43,432 bases of DNA, taken from Acidaminococcus intestini DSM 21505. GTDB lineage: Bacteria; Bacillota; Negativicutes; Acidaminococcales; Acidaminococcaceae. Shown piece by piece: positions 6,504 through 17,601 of the stretch (positions within the stretch are counted from its first letter, which is position 1; the number at the start of each line of letters is the position of its first letter). A program made the translations under genes and the position numbers. The notes under the pieces were generated by a model, which worked only from the letters and a program-made list of their open reading frames with translations, was not told the origin of the DNA and ran no database searches. Location of the stretch: NCBI RefSeq assembly GCF_000425045.1, contig NZ_AULA01000020.1:1-43432 (forward strand), written 5' to 3'.

Positions 6504-8171
6504 ATGATGAATGGATTAACCTTGGTTTGTATTGCAATCGTCATCTTTGCGTTTGCCTACCTGTTCTACGGCCGTTGGCTCGTCAAGACCTGGGGCATCG
6601 AGCCCGATGCCAAGACGCCTGCCTATCGCTTTGAAGATGGCCGCGACTTTGCGCCGGCTTCCCGGTTTACGGTCTTTGCCCATCAGTTTTCTTCAATTAC
6701 GGGCGCAGGCCCTGTCACGGGCCCGATTATTGCCGCTATGTTTGGTTGGGTTCCTGCATTCTTATGGATTATTGTAGGCGGCATTTTCTTCGGCGCTGTC
6801 CAGGACTTTACGGCCCTTTATGCTTCAGTCCGCAACGACGGCAAGAGCATGGGCAAGATCATTGAACAGTACGTTGGCAAGACGGGCTGCAAGATGTTCC
6901 TCCTGTTCAGCTGGCTCTTCTCCCTCCTTGTCATCGCTGCCTTTTCCGACATCATGGCAAGCACGTTCAATGGCTTTTCCAAGACGGGCGAACTCTTGGG
7001 ACCAAATGCAGCTGCTGGCTCCATTTCCACCCTCTACGTTTTTGTCGCCATGGTGTTTGGCTGGGCCGTTCGCCGCTTTCATATCGGCGGCGTCAAAGAA
7101 GTGATTCTGGCCCTCATCTGCATGGTTGCCATGATTGCTGTAGGGATTGCCAATCCGTTTTTTGCCTCCCGCACCAGCTGGCTCTATGCAACCTATGCCT
7201 ATTGCTTCATTGCTTCTGTCCTTCCCATGTGGCTCCTTATCCAGCCTCGTGATTATCTGAGTGTCTTCCTACTCCTTGGCATGATCCTGGCAGGCGTTGT
7301 CGGTATTCTTGTCGGTAACCCCACCATCAATATGCCGGCTTTTAAAGGCTTTACGGTAGCAAACAGGCCCCTTTTCCCCATCCTTTTTGTAACCATCGCC
7401 TGCGGTGCCGTTTCCGGCTTCCACAGCCTGGTTTCTTCCGGTACTTCTTCCAAGACCATTTCCAATGAAAAGGATATGCTTCCTGTTGGCTATGGCGCTA
7501 TGCTCATTGAATCCGTCCTGGGGGTTGTTTCCCTCGTCATTGCCTGCTCCGTTGCAGTCAACGGAGCCCTGCCGAAAGCAACGCCCTTTGCCATCTTCGG
7601 GTCTGCCATCGGCCGTTATTTCTCTATCTTCGGGATTCCGCCCTATGTCAGCAATTGCATCGTGACCATGTGCATCTCCGCCCTTGCCATGACGACCATC
7701 GACGCTGTCACCCGCATCGGCCGCATGATGCTCCAGGAACTGCTGAGCGAATATGACAGCAATGCTGCGAAATTCCTTTCCAATACCTATGTGGCAACGA
7801 TTGTTACCTTGATCCCGAGCTACCTGCTCTGCCTCGGCGGATACCTCAATATTTGGCCGCTCTTTGGGGCTGCCAATCAGCTGCTTTCCGCACTGGTCCT
7901 CATTGCCCTTGCTGTCTTCCTGCGTACGACAGGCCGCAAGAGCTGGATGCTCTACATCCCCATGACCTTCATGTTCGTTGTCACCATGAGTGCCCTCTGC
8001 CTGTCCCTTTACGGGATCTATGGCAAACTCATGGCCGGCACCTTCGTCCTTATGGTCGATGGCCTACAGCTTGTCGTTGCCCTTGCCCTCATGTTCCTTG
8101 CCCTGATGGTTGTCAAACACTGCGGAAAAGAGCTTGTGGGTGATACGGCAAAAAGTCAAACGGCACAATAA
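6504..8171 (+). CDS. cstA: CstA-family transporter (carbon starvation / pyruvate)
   Basis: A 555-residue integral membrane protein with some 14-16 hydrophobic segments. Start MMNGLTLV is chosen because GGAAAGGAAGTGG stands just before it; the longer frame would begin inside the promoter. Typical CstA signatures are present: AYRFEDGRDFAPASR and HQFSSITGAGPVTGPIIAAMFGWVPA near residues 35-80, SSGTSSKTI in the middle and ALAMTTIDAVTRIGR later. E. coli relatives CstA and BtsT carry peptides or pyruvate; this shorter type is common in Firmicutes. It is a single-gene unit with a strong, probably repressed, promoter, which suits scavenging under starvation. Confidence 0.88.
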   Translation: MMNGLTLVCIAIVIFAFAYLFYGRWLVKTWGIEPDAKTPAYRFEDGRDFAPASRFTVFAHQFSSITGAGPVTGPIIAAMFGWVPAFLWIIVGGIFFGAVQDFTALYASVRNDGKSMGKIIEQYVGKTGCKMFLLFSWLFSLLVIAAFSDIMASTFNGFSKTGELLGPNAAAGSISTLYVFVAMVFGWAVRRFHIGGVKEVILALICMVAMIAVGIANPFFASRTSWLYATYAYCFIASVLPMWLLIQPRDYLSVFLLLGMILAGVVGILVGNPTINMPAFKGFTVANRPLFPILFVTIACGAVSGFHSLVSSGTSSKTISNEKDMLPVGYGAMLIESVLGVVSLVIACSVAVNGALPKATPFAIFGSAIGRYFSIFGIPPYVSNCIVTMCISALAMTTIDAVTRIGRMMLQELLSEYDSNAAKFLSNTYVATIVTLIPSYLLCLGGYLNIWPLFGAANQLLSALVLIALAVFLRTTGRKSWMLYIPMTFMFVVTMSALCLSLYGIYGKLMAGTFVLMVDGLQLVVALALMFLALMVVKHCGKELVGDTAKSQTAQ

Positions 8172-8176
8172 AAAAA

Positions 8177-8237
8177 GAAGGAGGCTGCGCCTTCCTTTAC
8201 AGCAAAAGACCTAGATCCCGCGGACCTAGGTCTTTTT
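8177..8237. terminator. Double terminator between cstA and exonuclease gene
   Basis: A short hairpin GAAGG/CCTTC (8177-8194) is followed by a 10-bp perfect stem AAAGACCTAG (8205-8214) with CTAGGTCTTT (8226-8235) and a T-run. The second works in both directions. Confidence 0.8.
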
Positions 8238-8250
8238 CTTCCTTGTGAAA

Positions 8251-8865
8251 TTAACCTTGCTGCGTCTTGAGGCGCCAGAGTGCATCCAACACTTTTTCCG
8301 TAAGTTCACAGTCATCTACGGCTCGGTGATGGTTGCCCGCGATGCCAAAATGCTTGCAAAGGGCTTCCAGACTGTAGTGGGACAGGCCCGGTACAACGGT
8401 TTTGGCAAGCTTCTTCGTATCAAGATAGGGGTTATTCAAATGTTCCCCTGTTTCCCGGTAAATCCGGTCATAAAGGAAGTTGATGTCAAAATTGACATTG
8501 TGCCCTACCAAGGTATAGCCACCTAAAAAATCCCGCAGCCGCGGCAGGATCTCCCTAAAGGTCGGTGCCCCAACAAGGTCGCTGTCCGTAATGCCCGTCA
8601 GGTTCGTAATAAAAGGTGACAGGCTCTGGTACGGTTCCGGGGTCAGGAAGGTCTGGAAACGACCTGAAACGGCCCCATTGCGTACGTGGACAGCCCCAAT
8701 TTCTATGATGGCACTGCGTGCCACGTCAAGGCCCGTCGTTTCAATATCAATGACCACGTAGGACAAGGGACGCACCAAGGTAAGCTTTCCCTTGCGGCGT
8801 TTTTCTTCCAGTTCTGCATCCCGCGGTGCCGGATTATCAAATAAGGAAAGGGAATAAGGTTCCAT
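8251..8865 (-). CDS. 3'-5' exonuclease, DEDDh type (DNA polymerase III epsilon-like)
   Basis: A 204-residue protein; MEPYSLSLF is taken as start because AAAGGAGGATTCCT lies directly before it. The three exonuclease motifs are visible: VIDIETTG (D40 and E42), VGHNVNFDINFL in the middle, and HHRAVDD near the C-terminus with the His and Asp of the DEDDh type. Such stand-alone proteins proofread for DNA polymerase or trim RNA and DNA ends. A charged N-terminal tail of about 35 residues precedes the domain. It is monocistronic and divergent from the AEC carrier. Confidence 0.85.
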   Translation of the reverse strand: MEPYSLSLFDNPAPRDAELEEKRRKGKLTLVRPLSYVVIDIETTGLDVARSAIIEIGAVHVRNGAVSGRFQTFLTPEPYQSLSPFITNLTGITDSDLVGAPTFREILPRLRDFLGGYTLVGHNVNFDINFLYDRIYRETGEHLNNPYLDTKKLAKTVVPGLSHYSLEALCKHFGIAGNHHRAVDDCELTEKVLDALWRLKTQQG

Positions 8866-9013
8866 AGGAATCCTCCTTTCAAGTATCATTGGCAACATCC
8901 AAATCTTGGATGTTCTATTATATAGCATTTTGATAGGAAAGTAACGAGTTTTTGCAAAATTTCACAAAAGCACCTATAATGGTAAAAATTCATTCTTACG
9001 GAGGTGACCCTAC

Positions 9014-9949
9014 TTGGCAATCGTGCCTCTTTTGTTTTCCCAGCTATCCTCCCTGCTCCTTATTGCCATCATCGGCTACGCGGCCGTCAAGAAAGGCATC
9101 ATGAAAGCGTCCGAGTGCAAGCCCATTTCAACGCTCCTCATTTATGTTATCATCCCCTCGTCCATCATCAAGGCCCTGCAGCTTCCCTTATCGGAAGAAA
9201 AAGTCCATGGTTTTGGCATTGCCGTCATTTTTGCCATTGCAGTCCATCTTTTCTGGCTGGTTCTCACCACCTTCTTAGGCAAGGCAACGAGTCTTGATGG
9301 TACGGCGCGGGCCTCCTTGATGTACACCAATTCAGGAAACCTCATCTTTCCCCTGGTGGCCTCCGTTTTTGGTGAAGAATACGTCTTTTATGCCTGCATG
9401 TACAATGCCGTCCAACAATTTTTTATCTGGACCCACGGCATGGTCCTCATGAGCGGGGAACGCCGTGTCACCCTTCGGCAAGTGCTTCTTAACATCAACA
9501 TCCTTTCCGTGGCCATTGGCATGACCCTCTTTTTCTTTCAAATCATACTGCCGCCGATCATCCAAAACACCATGGGCATGCTGGCCAGCATGATTGGCCC
9601 CTTGAGTATGCTCGTAACGGGCATGGTCATGGCTGAAAAGGACCTGTCCGGCCTTTTTCATTCAGCCAAGGTATGGCTCATCTGTATAGGCCGGCTTTTT
9701 CTTTTTCCTTTTTTTGTCACCCTCCTTGTCCTGGCAACAGGCTTCTTGAAGGCCCATCCAGAAGAACTCTTTTTGTTCCAGATTGGAATGCTGGCTGTCT
9801 GCGCCCCTCCGGCAACGCTGCTGACCCAATTTGCCGTCATGTTTAGGAAGGACGCCTTCCTTGCTGGCAGTGTCAACCTCATCAGTATGGTCCTGTGCGT
9901 CATCACCATGCCGCTCATGATTGCCCTCTTCACTTATTTAGCCGGCTGA
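9014..9949 (+). CDS. AEC-family transporter (auxin efflux carrier-like)
   Basis: A 311-residue membrane protein with about 10 hydrophobic helices and the AEC/Mem_trans hallmarks IGYAAVKKGIM near the N-terminus, NSGNLIFPL near residue 110 and a repeat of the fold in the second half. It begins at a TTG placed after a full GGAGGTGACC site. Bacterial members carry organic acids such as malate or malonate; the substrate here is unknown. It stands alone, closed by a long terminator hairpin. Confidence 0.8.
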   Translation: MAIVPLLFSQLSSLLLIAIIGYAAVKKGIMKASECKPISTLLIYVIIPSSIIKALQLPLSEEKVHGFGIAVIFAIAVHLFWLVLTTFLGKATSLDGTARASLMYTNSGNLIFPLVASVFGEEYVFYACMYNAVQQFFIWTHGMVLMSGERRVTLRQVLLNINILSVAIGMTLFFFQIILPPIIQNTMGMLASMIGPLSMLVTGMVMAEKDLSGLFHSAKVWLICIGRLFLFPFFVTLLVLATGFLKAHPEELFLFQIGMLAVCAPPATLLTQFAVMFRKDAFLAGSVNLISMVLCVITMPLMIALFTYLAG

Positions 9950-9959
9950 ATCCAATAAG

Positions 9960-10004
9960 AAAAGCTGCGGAGAAAGAGCTCTTCTTTCTCCGCAGCTTTT
10001 TTAT
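9960..10004. terminator. Long bidirectional terminator (18-bp stem)
   Basis: Bases 9960-9977 pair perfectly with 9983-10000 around a 5-base loop, and a T-run follows. It separates the AEC gene from convergent ligA. Confidence 0.92.
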
Positions 10005-10009
10005 CGGGC

Positions 10010-12055
<2,046 letters not shown>

Positions 12056-14308
12056 TTATACTTTCTGGATGACTTTGTATTTCGTTGAAAGGGCCTTGAT
12101 GCCCGTACCGGGGAAGGCCACTTTGACAATCTGCCCATCAGCGTCGGGTTGGGCCGAGATGACCGTCCCCACGCCCCATGCCTTATGACGGACTATATCG
12201 CCAGCCTTGAAGACTTCCAGCTTTCCATCCGGCACATATTCGGAGCGCCTGTCGCGCCGGTCAAGGATGCTTGCGCCGCGTCTTCTGGCAATGCTGCGAA
12301 GCCCTGACCCTTCTTCCTGCGGCCGATTTTCCCATGCCGCGCGCTGCGCCCCGCTCCCATCCTGCTGGCCGACAAGGGCCGTTTCAATAAGATGGCGGGG
12401 GATTTCTTCAAGGAAGCGGCTCGGCGGGAACATGACCGTCCGGCCGTACATCATGCGGCTCCGGCAGCTTGTAAGGAATAGTTTTTTCTTGGCCCGCGTA
12501 ATCCCAACATAGCAAAGACGCCGTTCTTCCTCAAGCTTATCCGTGTCGTCAAGGGAGCGCTGACTCGGAAAAAGGCCCTCTTCCATGCCGGCCATGAAGA
12601 CAACAGGGAATTCAAGTCCCTTGGCCGAGTGGAGCGTCATCAGCGTCACGGCATCGCGGCTGAGTTTGGCATCATCGATATCGGAAACAAGGGCCACATG
12701 GTTCAGGAAATCCTCCAAGGTCTTTTCCTCCTCGTTTTCATCTTCCTGGAACTCCATGGCAATGCGCTTTAATTCGTCAAGGTTATCCATGCGGCCCCGA
12801 GCCTGTTCCGAGCCTTCCAGGAGCAAAGCATCCCAGTACCCGGTCTTTTCGAGGATATCCGTCATGAGCTGCTCCACAGGGACCGTATCAGTTTCCTTGC
12901 GAAGGCTTTCTAGAAGGGTACTGAAAGCGGTCACCTTAAGGAGACTCCGACCAAGGAGTTCACCAGCAGAAGGTGCCTTGAGGGCTTCATGCAGCGACAG
13001 TCCCGTTTCATTAAGGAGCATCTTGAGTTTTTCCACTGTCGCACTGCCAATGCCCCGTTTCGGTTCGTTGATGACCCGTTCCAAGGCCTGCTCGTCACGG
13101 CCATTTACAAGGAGACGCAAATAAGCAAGCAGGTCCTTGACTTCCTTGCGGTCATAGAATTTCAAGGAGCCAACCATGATATAAGGAAGGCCATTTTTGA
13201 TGAGGGTTTCTTCAAACATGCGGGACTGGGCATTGGTCCGGTAAAGGACCGCCATATCGCCCAGATGGAAATGAGCTTCGTCGCGCAGACGCCGCATATT
13301 ATGGACCGTAAATTCCGCTTCATTACGGTCGTTGAAAGCCTGAAAATAGGTGATCGGTTTCCCGTTCCCATTTTCCGTCCAAAGGTTCTTGGGCCGGCGG
13401 GCACTGTTATGTTCAATGACCGCATTGGCCGCGTCAAGGATAACCTGAGTAGAACGGTAATTCTGCTCGAGTTTATAGATCTTGGCATCGGGATAATCTT
13501 TTTCAAAATCAAGGATATTGCTGATATCCGCGCCGCGCCACCCATAGATGCTCTGGTCAATATCGCCGACGGCACAAAGGTTGTTTTCCGGGGCACTGAT
13601 GAGTTTGGCCAGAAGATACTGCACATGGTTCGTATCCTGGTATTCATCGATCATGACATACTGGAACTTATGCTGGTATTTTTCCCGCACGTCCCTGTCA
13701 TGTTGCAGCAGGTCCACGGAAAGGAGCAGGAGGTCGTCAAAATCAACGGCGTTGTTCTGACGCATGCGCTTTTCGTATTCAAGATAGATCTCGGCCACTT
13801 TCTTGGCATGGAAGTCATCGGCCTTCCTGGCAAAAGCGGCACTGGAAAGCTGTGCATTCTTGGCATTTGAAATGACCGACATCACCGCGCTCAAGGGGTA
13901 GAACTTTTCATCCATCTTGAGATCCTTCAAGATGCCCTTCAGGACATTCTTGCAGTCCGTCGTATCATAAATGGAAAAGCCTGTCCCATAGCCGTAGTGG
14001 GACAGATGCTTGATTTCCCGGCGCAGGAGCTGGTTGCAGAAACCGTGGAACGTATAGAGCCAGACATCTTTGGCAAGGGGACCAACAAGCTTATCCACGC
14101 GTTCGCGCATTTCCTTGGCCGCTTTGTTCGTAAATGTAATGGCAAGGATGCTGTAAGGAGGGACCCCTTTTTCCAAAAGATAGGCAATCCGTGTCGTCAG
14201 GGCCTTTGTCTTGCCGCTTCCGGCACCCGCCAAAATTAAAATAGGCCCAGCCACATGTTTGACGGCTTCAGCCTGCTGAGTATTGAGCGATGATAATAAA
14301 TCTTCCAT
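12056..14308 (-). CDS. pcrA: ATP-dependent DNA helicase PcrA/UvrD
   Basis: A 750-residue superfamily 1A helicase. Visible motifs: Q-motif LNTQQAEAV, Walker A AGAGSGKT (residues 27-34), TFTNKAA (Ia), DEYQDTN (II), GDIDQSIYGWRGAD (III), QNYRST (IV), VTLMTLHSAKGLEF (V) and GITRAKKKL (VI). The C-terminal tail ends in a small Tudor-like segment (DIVRHKAWGVGTV) typical of PcrA, which binds RNA polymerase. It unwinds DNA 3' to 5' in repair and conflict clearing. First gene of the pcrA-ligA unit; the 104-base gap upstream is shared with the divergent sulfurtransferase gene. Confidence 0.97.
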   Translation of the reverse strand: MEDLLSSLNTQQAEAVKHVAGPILILAGAGSGKTKALTTRIAYLLEKGVPPYSILAITFTNKAAKEMRERVDKLVGPLAKDVWLYTFHGFCNQLLRREIKHLSHYGYGTGFSIYDTTDCKNVLKGILKDLKMDEKFYPLSAVMSVISNAKNAQLSSAAFARKADDFHAKKVAEIYLEYEKRMRQNNAVDFDDLLLLSVDLLQHDRDVREKYQHKFQYVMIDEYQDTNHVQYLLAKLISAPENNLCAVGDIDQSIYGWRGADISNILDFEKDYPDAKIYKLEQNYRSTQVILDAANAVIEHNSARRPKNLWTENGNGKPITYFQAFNDRNEAEFTVHNMRRLRDEAHFHLGDMAVLYRTNAQSRMFEETLIKNGLPYIMVGSLKFYDRKEVKDLLAYLRLLVNGRDEQALERVINEPKRGIGSATVEKLKMLLNETGLSLHEALKAPSAGELLGRSLLKVTAFSTLLESLRKETDTVPVEQLMTDILEKTGYWDALLLEGSEQARGRMDNLDELKRIAMEFQEDENEEEKTLEDFLNHVALVSDIDDAKLSRDAVTLMTLHSAKGLEFPVVFMAGMEEGLFPSQRSLDDTDKLEEERRLCYVGITRAKKKLFLTSCRSRMMYGRTVMFPPSRFLEEIPRHLIETALVGQQDGSGAQRAAWENRPQEEGSGLRSIARRRGASILDRRDRRSEYVPDGKLEVFKAGDIVRHKAWGVGTVISAQPDADGQIVKVAFPGTGIKALSTKYKVIQKV

Positions 14309-14367
14309 TTTTTCCTCACAATTCGTCTAGAATTTGCTTTATTATTCTAACATGTCCGCTCTATTTT

Positions 14368-14376
14368 TGCTATAAT
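14368..14376 (+). promoter_or_regulatory. Extended -10 promoter for the TtcA-like gene
   Basis: TGCTATAAT matches TGnTATAAT, 36 bases before the ATG. The -35 is poor, as expected for this class. Confidence 0.55.
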
Positions 14377-14412
14377 AGAAGAATCCTTTTCCAGGAGTGT
14401 GAACATCATCTC

Positions 14413-15198
14413 ATGAAACACGATGCGTTTGTCCCCGCCAGCGACCTTACAAAACTGTGGCGGGCCCTGATTGAATTCAATATGATTGAAGAAGGGGATA
14501 AGATTCTCATCGGCCTTTCCGGCGGCAAGGACAGTATGTTCCTTACAGCGGCCCTAGCCGAGATCCAAAAACACAGTCCCCGCCATTTTGACCTGTTGTG
14601 CTACACCATGGACGGCATGTTTGCCGAAGATTTTCCCAAAAAAGAACTGGAAGACTTCTGCCGCACCTACGGACTCACCCATTATTCGGAGCAGGTCAAT
14701 GTCGAGGCCCTCTGGGGCCATCGGGGCAACACCCCGTGCTTTTCCTGTGCCTACTTCCGCCGGGCCGCGATGAACCGCAAAGCCCGCGAACTTGGCTGCA
14801 GCAAGATTGCCCTAGCCCATCACAATGATGACGCCGTGGAAACCTTGATGCTGAATCTCTTCCAGTCGGGGCAGAACAAGACCTTCCTGCCCGTGACCCA
14901 TCTTTCCCGCAGCGGCATGACCGTCATCAGGCCCCTGCTTTTTTACCGGGAAGCGGAAATCATTGCCATCGGCAAAAAGATTGGCCTTCACCCTTTGGCC
15001 AATCCCTGCCCCTATGACGGCAAGACCCAGCGCCAGGATATGAAGGAACTGGCTCGGCGTCTTGAAAAAGAAATTCCCCATTTCTATGACCACATGGCCT
15101 CGGCCCTGCGTCATTCCGATAAAGAGGAACTTTGGCCGGAAAAACTACCCCAGAAAACGATGCTGGAGCGCTTCCGCGCCTTCTGGAAAAAGTCCTGA
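14413..15198 (+). CDS. TtcA-like PP-loop tRNA sulfurtransferase
   Basis: A 261-residue ATP-pyrophosphatase. The PP-loop SGGKDS is at about residues 36-41, and a CFSC pair (NTPCFSCAYF) plus a later Cys (ANPCPYDGK) match the three iron-sulfur cysteines of TtcA/TtuA-type enzymes. LAHHNDDAVETLMLN is the second signature. TtcA makes 2-thiocytidine at tRNA position 32; related clades modify other bases, so the target is inferred. The ATG at 14413 lies 15 bases after AGGAG, rather far, but no nearer in-frame start exists. It leads into the NCS2 permease 35 bases on. Confidence 0.78.
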   Translation: MKHDAFVPASDLTKLWRALIEFNMIEEGDKILIGLSGGKDSMFLTAALAEIQKHSPRHFDLLCYTMDGMFAEDFPKKELEDFCRTYGLTHYSEQVNVEALWGHRGNTPCFSCAYFRRAAMNRKARELGCSKIALAHHNDDAVETLMLNLFQSGQNKTFLPVTHLSRSGMTVIRPLLFYREAEIIAIGKKIGLHPLANPCPYDGKTQRQDMKELARRLEKEIPHFYDHMASALRHSDKEELWPEKLPQKTMLERFRAFWKKS

Positions 15199-15233
15199 TT
15201 TTTCATTGTCCAGTAAAGAAAGGAAGTCACACC

Positions 15234-16619
15234 ATGGAAGAACTCTTTGACCGCGTTTTCCACCTCAAGGAAAACCACACTGATGCCCGGACCGAAATCA
15301 TTGCCGGCATCACCACCTTCATGACAATGGCCTATATCCTCATTGTAAACCCCTCCATCCTCAGTGCTACAGGAATGGATAAGGGGGCGCTAGTGACAAC
15401 GACCGCCCTTGCCTCTGCCTTGGGGACCCTCTTCATGGCCGTCTTTGCCAACTACCCCTTTGCCCTAGCTCCAGGCATGGGGCTTAATGCCTACTTTGCC
15501 TATACGGTCGTCCTGCAGATGGGGTATACGTGGCAGGTTGCCCTCGCTGCCGTCTTTGTTGAAGGCCTTGTCTTTATTCTTCTTTCCCTCACAAATATCC
15601 GTGAAGCCATTTTCAATGCCATCCCCCTCACACTGAAACGGGCCATTTCCGTTGGCATTGGTCTTTTCATCGCTTTCATTGGTCTGCTTAACGCCAAGAT
15701 TGTCGTGGCCAATCCGGCAACCAAGGTTTCGCTCTATTCCTTTACGAAAGCGGTTGCTGACGGGACGTTCCACAGCGTGGGCATCACTGTCGTCATCGCC
15801 CTCATCGGGATTCTTTTTACAGGCTTTCTCATCATCAAGAACATCCGCGGCAACATTCTTTTTGGCATCCTGGGCACTTGGATCCTCGGGATGATTGCAG
15901 AAGCATCGGGCCTTTACATTCCCGATCCGAAATTGGGGACCTTCAGTGTCTTTCCCAACCTTTCCGCCGGTTTGGCCGCTTTCATTCCCTTAAATCCCCT
16001 GCCGGTTTGGGGCAAAATGGATTTCTCCTCGGTCTTTTCCCTCGACTTCTTTGCCGTGATCTTCGCCTTCCTCTTTGTTGACCTCTTCGATACACTGGGA
16101 ACCCTCATCGGAGTTGCCTCCAAGAGCAACATGCTCGACGAAAAGGGCCGTCTGCCCCACATCAAAGGAGCCCTCATGGCCGACTCCGTCGCAACCTGCA
16201 CGGGCGCCCTCATGGGAACAAGTACGGTCACGACCTTTGTTGAAAGTGCAGCCGGCGTTGCTGAAGGCGGACGCACGGGGCTTACGGCGGTAACCGTATC
16301 CGTGCTCTTTCTCCTTTCCCTGTTCCTGTCACCATTTTTCATGGCCATCCCGGCCTTTGCAACAGCACCGGCCCTCATCGTGGTTGGCTTTCTCATGTTC
16401 TCATCCGTCAACAAGATTGACATGGATGATCTTTCCGAAGCCATTCCAGCCTATATTGCCATCATTGCCATGCCGTTTTGCTACAGCATTTCAGAAGGCA
16501 TTTCCTTTGGTGTCATTTCCTACACGATCCTCAATGTCCTGACGCGTCACACGGACAGGATCAGTGCCCTCATGTACATCCTCACCATACTATTTATCGG
16601 CAAATACATCATGCTTTGA
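15234..16619 (+). CDS. NCS2-family purine permease (AzgA/PbuG-like)
   Basis: A 461-residue membrane protein; MEELFDRVFHLKENHTDARTE is chosen after GAAAGGAAGTC, discarding a longer frame that overlaps the upstream gene. Hallmarks of the AzgA branch: EIIAGITTFMTMAYILIVNP, ALAPGMGLNAYFAYTV, LFDTLGTLIGVA and the TSTVTTFVESAAGVAEGGRTGL segment. These carriers import adenine, guanine or hypoxanthine with protons. Likely co-transcribed with the preceding tRNA enzyme, although the functional link is not obvious. No purine riboswitch is seen in the 35-base gap. Confidence 0.9.
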   Translation: MEELFDRVFHLKENHTDARTEIIAGITTFMTMAYILIVNPSILSATGMDKGALVTTTALASALGTLFMAVFANYPFALAPGMGLNAYFAYTVVLQMGYTWQVALAAVFVEGLVFILLSLTNIREAIFNAIPLTLKRAISVGIGLFIAFIGLLNAKIVVANPATKVSLYSFTKAVADGTFHSVGITVVIALIGILFTGFLIIKNIRGNILFGILGTWILGMIAEASGLYIPDPKLGTFSVFPNLSAGLAAFIPLNPLPVWGKMDFSSVFSLDFFAVIFAFLFVDLFDTLGTLIGVASKSNMLDEKGRLPHIKGALMADSVATCTGALMGTSTVTTFVESAAGVAEGGRTGLTAVTVSVLFLLSLFLSPFFMAIPAFATAPALIVVGFLMFSSVNKIDMDDLSEAIPAYIAIIAMPFCYSISEGISFGVISYTILNVLTRHTDRISALMYILTILFIGKYIML

Positions 16620-16627
16620 ACCTCATC

Positions 16628-16661
16628 AAAAAAGCCATCCGCATCGCGGGTGGCTTTTTTT
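16628..16661 (+). terminator. Terminator after the purine permease
   Basis: AAGCCATCCGC pairs with GCGGGTGGCTT (16632-16656) around a 3-base loop, followed by seven T. Confidence 0.88.
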
Positions 16662-16997
16662 CGTAGTTCCTATCTTACTGCGGGGATACTGGCCGCCTGT
16701 ACCTAGGTCCCGCGGCTCAAAGATCCGATTGTCCTGAGTTTCCGTCTCATTCGAGCTGACAATCGGTATCGTCTTTAATTGCCGCCAGATCTATCCTGAA
16801 CTGTATCGGTCTTATATTTCTTGCATCAACAGTTGCAGTTTTGATCAGGAATCCTTTACATTCAAAAAAAGGGGCTCCCTGCCCCTTGTAAAAACTGCCA
16901 TAAGGAGTCTTTTCGCCCTAGCCCTTTCCCTTTTGCCATAAGAAAAGAAGCTGGCTGCAGCGGGTCCTACAGTCAGCTTTATTACGGCCCTCAGCCG
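16662..16997. other. Structured gene-free stretch, possible RNA gene or relic
   Basis: No credible coding frame. It holds an inverted repeat CCGATTGTC/GACAATCGG (about 16725-16733 and 16757-16765), a terminator-like hairpin AAGGGGC/GCCCCTT (16869-16887) whose T-run would be on the minus strand, and the terminator of the gene at 16998. A 14-base string CCTAGGTCCCGCGG resembles the loop region of the terminator near 8210. An unrecognised small RNA or a decayed element are both open. Confidence 0.35.
16940..16984. terminator. Terminator of the gene at 16998
   Basis: A 13-position stem (16948-16960 with 16967-16979, one mismatch and one G-U pair) with CTTTTC following on the minus strand. Confidence 0.6.
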
Positions 16998-17459
16998 TCA
17001 GTTTTGTTTTTTATCCTCACTGCCCTTACCCCAAACGGTCTGCATGATGGCCTTGTATTCCTTTCCAAGGTCCTGCTGGGCCAGATTCAGCACAAAAAGG
17101 AGCATATCCCCCACGGCATCTTCCCCATCACGGAAGATGACGCAGGATTCAGCCATAAGATTCTTGGCACCGTCAATATAGAACTTATACGGTTTATACT
17201 TGAGGTTGAGCTGATTGATAAGCCCTGTGACTTCCTTCTCGTTATCATCCCGCAGGGCCTCTGCCACGACAACGACACGGATCATGGCAAAGGGCGTATC
17301 ATCAACAAAGATACCAAAAGGAAGAAGATTGCCATCCATGCGGAAATTACTCCGGAAAAGGACCAGATTGTTAGGTTCGCTCTTGGGTTCTTCAATGGTA
17401 AAGCCTTCTACTTTTTGGTCAGCAATGAATTTCTTGAAGCGTTCTGCTCTCTTATTCAT
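16998..17459 (-). CDS. Hypothetical protein, YbjN-like in appearance
   Basis: A 153-residue soluble protein of unknown role. The start MNKRAERFKKFI follows AAAAAAGGACGTGACCCC. The alternation of strands and helices (NNLVLFRSNFRMDGNLLPFGIFVDDTPFAMIRV, then a helix, LNLKYKPYKFYID, and a long C-terminal helix) recalls the YbjN / type-III-chaperone-like fold of sensory or chaperone proteins, but that is a weak resemblance. No Cys cluster, signal or membrane segment apart from one Cys. A TATAAT at 17490-17495 on the minus strand supplies its own promoter, so it need not depend on the nitroreductase upstream. Confidence 0.6.
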   Translation of the reverse strand: MNKRAERFKKFIADQKVEGFTIEEPKSEPNNLVLFRSNFRMDGNLLPFGIFVDDTPFAMIRVVVVAEALRDDNEKEVTGLINQLNLKYKPYKFYIDGAKNLMAESCVIFRDGEDAVGDMLLFVLNLAQQDLGKEYKAIMQTVWGKGSEDKKQN

Positions 17460-17489
17460 GGGGTCACGTCCTTTTTTAGAATTTCCCTT

Positions 17490-17518
17490 ATTATACTCCA
17501 TAGGGAAGAAAAATGGAA
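17490..17518 (-). promoter_or_regulatory. Promoter of the hypothetical gene at 16998
   Basis: Minus strand TTCCAT (17513-17518), 17 bases, TATAAT (17490-17495). The -10 is perfect, the -35 moderate. Confidence 0.5.
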
Positions 17519-17601
17519 AGTTCAGGGAGATTTTATCTAATTGATGGTCATTCTTTATAAAAACTTTTAATTTTCCTTCTATCCTACGAAGTATGGAAAC
17601 C

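Noticed and set aside
16735-16943. About 68-codon plus-strand frame in the gap after the purine permease
   Set aside because: No start codon, no ribosome-binding site, crosses a hairpin, and no family resemblance.
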